NCBI RefSeq assembly: GCF_036324505.1
Contig: NC_086371.1
Location: 2,202,001-2,266,000 of the forward strand
From: Eleginops maclovinus
Lineage: Eukaryota; Chordata; Actinopteri; Perciformes; Eleginopidae
Length of the DNA stretch: 64,000 nucleotides
Direction: 5' to 3'
Shown: positions 58,480-64,000 of the stretch, piece by piece
Layout of the letters: each line of letters starts with the position of its first letter
Position numbering within the stretch: position 1 is the stretch's first letter
Program-made: the position numbers and the translations under genes
Notes under the pieces: generated by a model
What the model was told of the DNA's origin: nothing
The model's input: the letters and a program-made list of their open reading frames with translations, nothing else
Database searches by the model: none

Positions 58480-58550
58480 GTGCTGCTGCCTATCCTAGGC
58501 CAGGACTCTCTTGAGACCTATCCTGGTAAAAATAAATCAATGCATTATTT
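58480..58550 (+). repeat. LINE 3'-end fragment
   Basis: GCTGCTGCCTATCCTAGGCC, AGGACTCTCTTGAGACC, CCTGGTAAAAATAAATCAAT fits the 3' end of a fish LINE family (GGCCAGGxCTCxCTTG ... CCTGGTTAAATAAA). Confidence 0.6.
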
Positions 58551-60139
58551 TTTTAATATAGACCTTACTGTTCAGCTTCAATTCTGCTTTTATATTTGGG
58601 TTTCACAGACCATTTACAGCTAACTACAATGCAATTGTGGTTGAGAAAGCTCTGTGCATCCCTTATATGTTTACCTTTAACTTAAAATGAACAGGAGAAA
58701 TAAACTGCCTTTGGAGGAAGTCCCTGAATGAGGCATATTGATCTTTAAATATGGACATTATAACTTACTTTCATTCACATATAATGAGAAGTAGGGTTAA
58801 GCATATTAAGAAAAAAGGTGGAAATACGAAACGTTTACAGGAAATACAAATTTAAAAAAGATCAAAATATGAAAAAGACAATTTACTTTGAGAGTGAATG
58901 TGTGCCGTGTTTGAATTTTAAGTGGCAGAGGTTAAATCTCAGATGAGACACCTTGCTGAGGCTCTCAGTGCCTTGCTCACTGACACTTCAATGTCTCCTT
59001 TGGACTTGTTTTCCAACCGTCGGCTTACCTTCTTAGTCTTCCAGCCAAAAAACCCCTCAGCATCCAAAGTGCTGCTTCTCCCTCCTTTGTGTTTTCTTTT
59101 TTTGGGGATGCTGAAAGGAAGTTGTTGAAAGGCTCAGCTCCTCGCTCTAATCCCTGATAGCAGGTTTGTTTTCGTCCCTCGTCGCGGGTTTGTCTCCGTC
59201 TCTTTCTCCTGGCAACCGTCAGCTGTGTACATCATTTGTTAGCGGCCGACTTAAATTCTATCTCTCCGTCCCAGGTGGCTTTGATCCGCCACACAGCGCT
59301 TCCTCATCTTCCCTCTTCTCTCCTCGCTCTCCTTATTTTCTCTCCTTTCCACCTGATGTTGGAAGTTGCCAAACTCCTGTCCTGCACGGCTTTAAAGGAG
59401 AGGGTGACAGGCAGCCGGGCATGAAAGGAGAAGGAAATCAAAGCCAGACCCTCGCTCCGTCATAATTCACCGCTGCGAGGGAGCGCTGCCCAGATTCAGT
59501 TGAGAGCGGGAAGCTAACGTGAGGGGGGAATCAGCCTCCAACCATCACCAGCAGAACCACAAGGAGCCAGGAGGACCAAGGTCAGAGGGGCATTATTCAA
59601 GGACTTACATAAAGGTTATTTAACGTCTCAAACATGGGTTGTCTGACTTAATTGTTCAGGATACAGAAGCCTCAGAAACAGCAATCAAATCCACTCTGGA
59701 ACTCTTTCCTGGCAGCTAGATTTATTAAGTCGTTAGAGGATTACCATGATTGTTTGTCAAAGGCAGATAACTACACATAGAAGTCTGTGAAACAGTTTTA
59801 TAATGTCTCCCGTGGCTGAATTTTGCCTTGATGTTTTAGTGTGTACCTTTATATTTGATATGTTAGGGATAATGTGCAGCGAGGTGGTCATTAATAACAA
59901 ATATAGACAGAATAAATGACCTCCTCTGCACATTATCCCGCTTATTTCACTGTGCTATGTGTCAAATAACCAACGACTTGACTCAAAATATTGATTTAAA
60001 AATGATAATATTGCCTTAGAAATAAAATGGTCTGTTTCCCTGCGTACCCACAGCTGGACAAAAATACTAAAATGAATATTCAAAAAGTATTCCTAAATTT
60101 TAACTGATTGAAAACTAATGTTTGTTGTCCAGATAAGAT
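58551..60139. other. no gene seen
   Basis: Frames at 58922-59465 (up to 99 codons, overlapping) have no domain. Otherwise featureless. Confidence 0.45.
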
Positions 60140-61260
60140 AATATAGGATAACATAAGAGACGTTAAAATGTACCTTTATTAAACCCCATAGGGAAATTAG
60201 AGTGTTTGAGCAGCAACAAGGCAGAGGAAAAAGCAGTGCAGGTTCACACAGCGACATGAAACACAAATTTAAGATAGAAAATATACACGTGTGTGTGTTC
60301 AGAGAGAGAGTGCAGGTCAAAGTTATTGTGCAAGAGTGCAGGCTTGATGTGCAGTCCGGTTACTGTCAGTGGGTCTCATGTTTAACCCCTGTTTGTGCAG
60401 CCTCATGGCTACAGGCACAAAGGAGTTTCCCAGGCGCGTAGTGCTGTGCCGAGGTGGGATGAGTCTGTGGCTGAACGTACTCCTCATCTTCACTAGCTCT
60501 GCATGAGGGGGGTTATCCAGGATACTGTCCAGTTTCCTCCCCATCCTCCCCTCAGCCACCTCCTCCAGATTGTCCAGTTTAACTCCAACTACAGAGCTAG
60601 CCTTCCTCACAAGCTTGTTCCGCCTGTCAGCATCCCTTTTGTTGGTGTCTCCCCCCCCCCCCCCAGCACACCACGGCAAAGAAGAGCACACTGGCCCCCA
60701 CAGACTGGTAGAACGTCTGCAGCAGCCTCGTGCACACGTTGAAGGACCTGAGCCCCCTCAGGAAGAACAGCTTGCTCTGTCCCTTCCTGAAGAGAGCATC
60801 AGTGCTGTCTATGCAGTCCAGTTTATTGTTCAGGTGCACTCCCAGGAACTTGTAGGTGTTCACCACCTCCACCTGCTCCCCCCTGATGGTGATGGGGGTT
60901 AGAGACCTCTTTGTGCTCCGCCTGAAGTCCACCATCAGCTCCTTAGTCTTGCTGATGTTGAGCTGGAGGTGGTTGTTGTCACACCAGCCTACGAAGTTCT
61001 CCACCAGGGCCCTGTACTCCTCCTCGTTGTCATCTGTGATGCAGCTAACGATGGAGGAGTCATCGGAGAACTTCTGTAGGTGGCATGAGCCGGAGCTGAA
61101 GTGGAAGTCAGAGGTGTAGAGGGTGAACAATAATGGTGACAGCAAAGTTCCTTGGGGGGCTCCAGTGTTGCTCACCAGCACATCAGACACACTGCCCTGC
61201 AGTCTGACATACTGAGGTCTGCTGCTGAGGTAGTCAGCGATCCAGGCCACAGATGACATT
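60140..61260 (-). mobile_element. 5'-truncated CR1/L2/Rex1-group LINE, frameshifted
   Basis: Minus-strand frame 61295-60627 carries reverse transcriptase motifs: NTGAPQGTLLSPLLFTLYTS (RT block 4; residues 43-62 of the frame), KFSDDSSIV (the Y/FxDD catalytic block, residues 75-83) and YKFLGVHLNNKLD (residues 148-160). The C-terminal part (RRNKLVRKASSVVGVKLDNL, FSHRLIPPRHSTTRLGNSF) continues in another frame from about 60660. The frame change falls in a 14-base C run (60651-60664 on plus), most likely slippage. The 3' region has CCCTATGGGGTTTAATAAA (complement near 60172-60190) and ends in an ATCTTAT-type tail. The N-terminal endonuclease and early RT blocks are absent. Its 5' side abuts repeat family X at about 61260. 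Non-functional as it stands. Confidence 0.88.
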
Positions 61261-61370
61261 AAATTGACCGGACTTCTTTCTGCACATCGACACATTGCAC
61301 ATAGTCCCTTTGATCCTGCTTAACAACGGTCTGCTCTCCTTAGCAACGGTCTGTTAGTAATAAGGTAATA
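61261..61370 (+). repeat. dispersed repeat family X, copy 3 (partial)
   Basis: ACATTAAATTGACCGGACTT, CCTTTGATCCTGCTTAACAA and AGCAACGGTCTGTTAGTAA match 4432-4515 in the same order. The 5' part is replaced by the LINE. Confidence 0.65.
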
Positions 61371-61593
61371 AGGATTTGTAATCTCTTCTCTTCGTGGTTT
61401 TAAAATACTTCATTATTCTTTATTTACTCTTTTAAGTTTAATTTAGAGGAAAAATCATTAAAGTTGGAAAGGCTGAAACTTTTCATCCTGCTGTCTGAAA
61501 AAAAAAATCAAAGAGATTAATTTTGGGGTTTTTTCATCCTGTGGAAAAGAAGAAACAGATCCTCTCAGTCTGAAAGGCAAACATACTCAGGTA

Positions 61594-61594
<1 letters not shown>
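61371..61594. other. no gene seen
   Basis: No recognised feature. Confidence 0.5.

Positions 61595-61683
<89 letters not shown>
61595..61683. repeat. (CA)n microsatellite
   Basis: About 44 CA units. Confidence 0.98.
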
Positions 61684-61685
<2 letters not shown>

Positions 61686-62795
61686 CTGTTTGTGCAGGGA
61701 GATTGCAGAGCGTCTTAATCTCCCCTGGATAAACAGCATTAGCTAAATGATTTGAGCGGTAAATATGAAGGAGGGTGAGAAGGATTAAGACGTCTGACTC
61801 CGCCCCTATTCAGCCTCCTGACCAATCACAGCTCACAGAAAGCTCTACTGAACTCTGGTTTATATTTTTGATTAAGTTTCTTTAGCATCAGGGGATATCG
61901 GTTTGCTTTAAGCTATCGACCTCCTCAGTAATGATGAACTCAGACAGTCAGACACGTTTAAAGTGAAATGAATGTCTGTCTGGATTTAAATGATCCTTTA
62001 GTGCCTCGCATTCATTTGGCTAAACAAACAATTTGATTTAAATACATGGAGGCTGCAGCATCTGTGAAATAAGTACAATTTAGATGAAGTCTGACGCCTG
62101 AACCTCACTGATAATGACGGGAAACATATTGAGAGTTTCATGAATAGTAACCCAGAGTAATCAATGTTTCCCACACAGCAGCAGGTCGATAAAGTAAATG
62201 CCAAAATAATCAATTGTCATATTATCCAACCATTGCGCTTATGAGAGAGCTAATATCGAGCCACACCATAATCGATAGTGTCTCAATGAGCTTTAATGGA
62301 GTGGACCCTGAAGGCTTGATGAATCCTCACATGTGTGTTTATGTTAAAGGCATGTTTTAGTATGTATTTCCACAGCAGGGTGTTCGGAGGTCTGTCCTTT
62401 TAAAGAAAACCACTTAACTGGAACGAGAAAGCACTCAGAATTTAGAATATTTATGTCTGTGTTGATGGGAAAGGAGCCTTTGGTGTTCGTCCTTGGATCT
62501 GAGACGAAAGAAGCTCATCAGCGTCTTTGTTATCGAAATGTTCAACAGCCATTTCAATGTGACTGGTATGCAGCAGGCGATGCTTTAATTGGAGATTTCA
62601 TTGGTTTTACCTGCATCCTAATACAGTTTTATAACAAGAAGAATGTTCAAAGTGATGAAGGTCATCAACCTTTTACCAAAAGGCCTCTGTTAATCTGGGC
62701 TATGTTGACAATCATGGAGTATTGTACGGAGTCTTGAGGACAACCATTACTGTAAAAACAACAGAGAAACGTTAAGAGGGGCTAAATAACTGAAT
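61684..62795. other. no gene seen
   Basis: A 94-codon plus frame at 62453-62737 has no recognisable domain or splice context. Otherwise featureless. Confidence 0.45.
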
Positions 62796-63080
62796 TCAGA
62801 ATCAGAAATACTTTATTTATCCTGACTTTAAAGAAGCCTTTTCCATTTTAAAATAGAAGATAAATAATAAATATAGTATTGTACAAACATGAGAGGTGAT
62901 ACTGTGCAATAAAGTCATTAAAATAAGACTAGAAACACAAATTAATATCAATATAAGATCAAATACAAAAGAAAAAAATGGAATTGCAGGTTCAGGAAAA
63001 ATATGAATAGCTTCAGAAGAGTAGGGTGTAGCTAATAATACATTCAAGCTATGAAAGGATAAACAATGCACACAGAACTG
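62796..63080. repeat. LINE 3'-tail-like AT-rich repeat
   Basis: TTCAGAATCAGAAATACTTT then ATTTATCCTGACTTTAAAGA resembles the GAATCAGAAATACTTTATT-type 3' ends of fish LINEs (minus orientation). Its continuation is AT-rich without RT coding. Confidence 0.45.
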
Positions 63081-63154
63081 GAATAAACAAACTAAATGTA
63101 CTAATAAGGCTTCTGTTGATACAATAGCAGCTCACCGTAATAGTACATATGATA

Positions 63155-63646
63155 CACTGCGCGCCAAAAGAAAGGTCCCCAGCCTGGGGGGGGCAGAGCT
63201 ATGATCTGGGGCTGCTGCAGTTGGTCTGGTCTAGGTTCAGCAACGTGCCCAAAGAATGAGGTCAGCTGACTCCCTGAATATACTGAAGGACCAGGTTATT
63301 CCATCCATGGATTTCTTCTTCCCTGATGGAGCGGGCATGTTCAAGAGGACAATGCCAGGATCCATCGGGCTCAGACTGTGAAAGAGTGGTTCAGGGAGCA
63401 TGAGACATCATTTCACACATGGATCGGCCCCCACAGAGTCCAGACCTGAACCCGATTGAGAATCTTTGGGATGTGCTAGAGAAGACTTTGCGCAGTGGTC
63501 CGAATCTCCCGTCATCAACACAAGATCAAACATTAATGCAAGACAGAAATGAATGTTGTGACGTTGCAGAGGCTCGTGGAAACGATGCCACAGAGAATGC
63601 GTGATCAAAGCTAAAGGCGGTCCAAGGAATATTTGGCCGGGCAGTG
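63155..63646 (+). mobile_element. internally deleted Tc1/mariner element
   Basis: TA dinucleotides at 63153-63154 and 63647-63648 flank CACTGCGCGCCAAAAGAAAG at the left and a complement-like TTTGGCCGGGCAGTG at the right, the ends of a Tc1-type element. The interior encodes only the C-terminal half of the transposase: MIWGCCSWSG, then [20 protein letters not shown], then [20 protein letters not shown], which hold the second D and the final E of the DDE triad. The helix-turn-helix DNA-binding part and the first D are missing, and at least two frame breaks or stops separate the pieces, so the element is dead. At 492 bp it is about a third of a full-length Tc1 element. Confidence 0.92.
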
Positions 63647-63648
63647 TA

Positions 63649-64000
63649 TATACAAAGCTCACAATAATACTCATAAAGCAGACAAAGGCACTTACAGAAA
63701 ACAGTTATGGGAGAGGTTATTAGAGGACAAGAAGAAATCGTCAGACGAGTAAACAAAAACCTGGCTAAAACACTCACAGAAAAAACAACAAACTAAATAC
63801 AAATCAAAGTCTTGCGTTGCCTGTAAAGTACGTCTGCCAGACAAAGATGTAGCATGCCTGTTTACATATTATGCAAAAGTTCTCCTTCTGCCTCCTATTG
63901 CATATTTATCATTCTTAATTCATCTTTTATCCAAAGAAATGTACAACAAGTGCAATCGAGATGCAAACAGCCAGAAACCTGCAAGATTTCATTAGTCAAG
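63649..64000. other. no gene seen
   Basis: No recognised feature up to the window end. Confidence 0.5.

Noticed and set aside
60570..61119. Plus-strand frames opposite the LINE
   Set aside because: Antisense shadows of the reverse transcriptase coding strand.
62453..62737. 94-codon plus frame
   Set aside because: No recognisable domain, no splice context, single-exon frame in otherwise featureless DNA.

Overview
The window looks like non-coding DNA from a ray-finned fish, probably a percomorph teleost. Grounds: long (CA)n/(TG)n tracts, many minisatellites, a Rex3-type LINE, CR1/L2-type LINE fragments, a Tc1 remnant, hAT- and TTAA-type non-autonomous elements, an LTR relic family and tRNA-derived SINEs. 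I found no convincing host protein-coding exon on either strand. Nearly all open frames are short or lie inside repeats. The stretch reads as intergenic or large-intron sequence.

Layout. 1-9.3 kb: a purine-rich minisatellite with 80/48-bp higher-order structure (1.4-3.06 kb), then a solo LTR (3911-4337) inside an older dispersed repeat, then mostly unique sequence. 9.3-15.7 kb: a 1.9-kb array of a 32-bp unit, a pyrimidine-rich tract, an apparent spliced copy beside an intron-containing copy of a small transcribed sequence (13.6-14.45 kb), and a 69-bp minisatellite. 15.7-28 kb: mostly unique, with a 23-bp minisatellite, a duplicated dispersed repeat, a second LTR joined to a LINE fragment, and relics of a non-autonomous DNA element. 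28-33 kb: an eight-copy array of a 72-bp unit and a LINE fragment. 33-43 kb: long CA/TG tracts, a hAT-like element with a near-perfect 8-bp duplication, three CRE-like palindromes, and a Rex3 insertion with a 12-bp target duplication. 43-52.9 kb: a TTAA-flanked inverted-repeat element inside a tandem repeat, two SINEs, purine-rich duplicated tracts, a CpG-rich block with a perfect hairpin, and a ten-copy array of the same 72-bp unit in opposite orientation. 53-64 kb: mostly unique, then a 5'-truncated LINE with reverse transcriptase motifs and an internally deleted Tc1 element with both ends.

The main signals are: (1) the 13.6/14.1 kb pair, which differs by a 206-bp segment with GT...AG ends and a pyrimidine tract on the minus strand; (2) dispersed elements whose internal segment is single-copy in one place and tandemly amplified in two others; (3) a 32-bp minisatellite apparently grown from the end of a hAT-like element; (4) nested insertions where an uninterrupted relative in the same window shows the pre-insertion state. 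Family names rest on recognition of motifs and consensus features from memory; no database search was possible.
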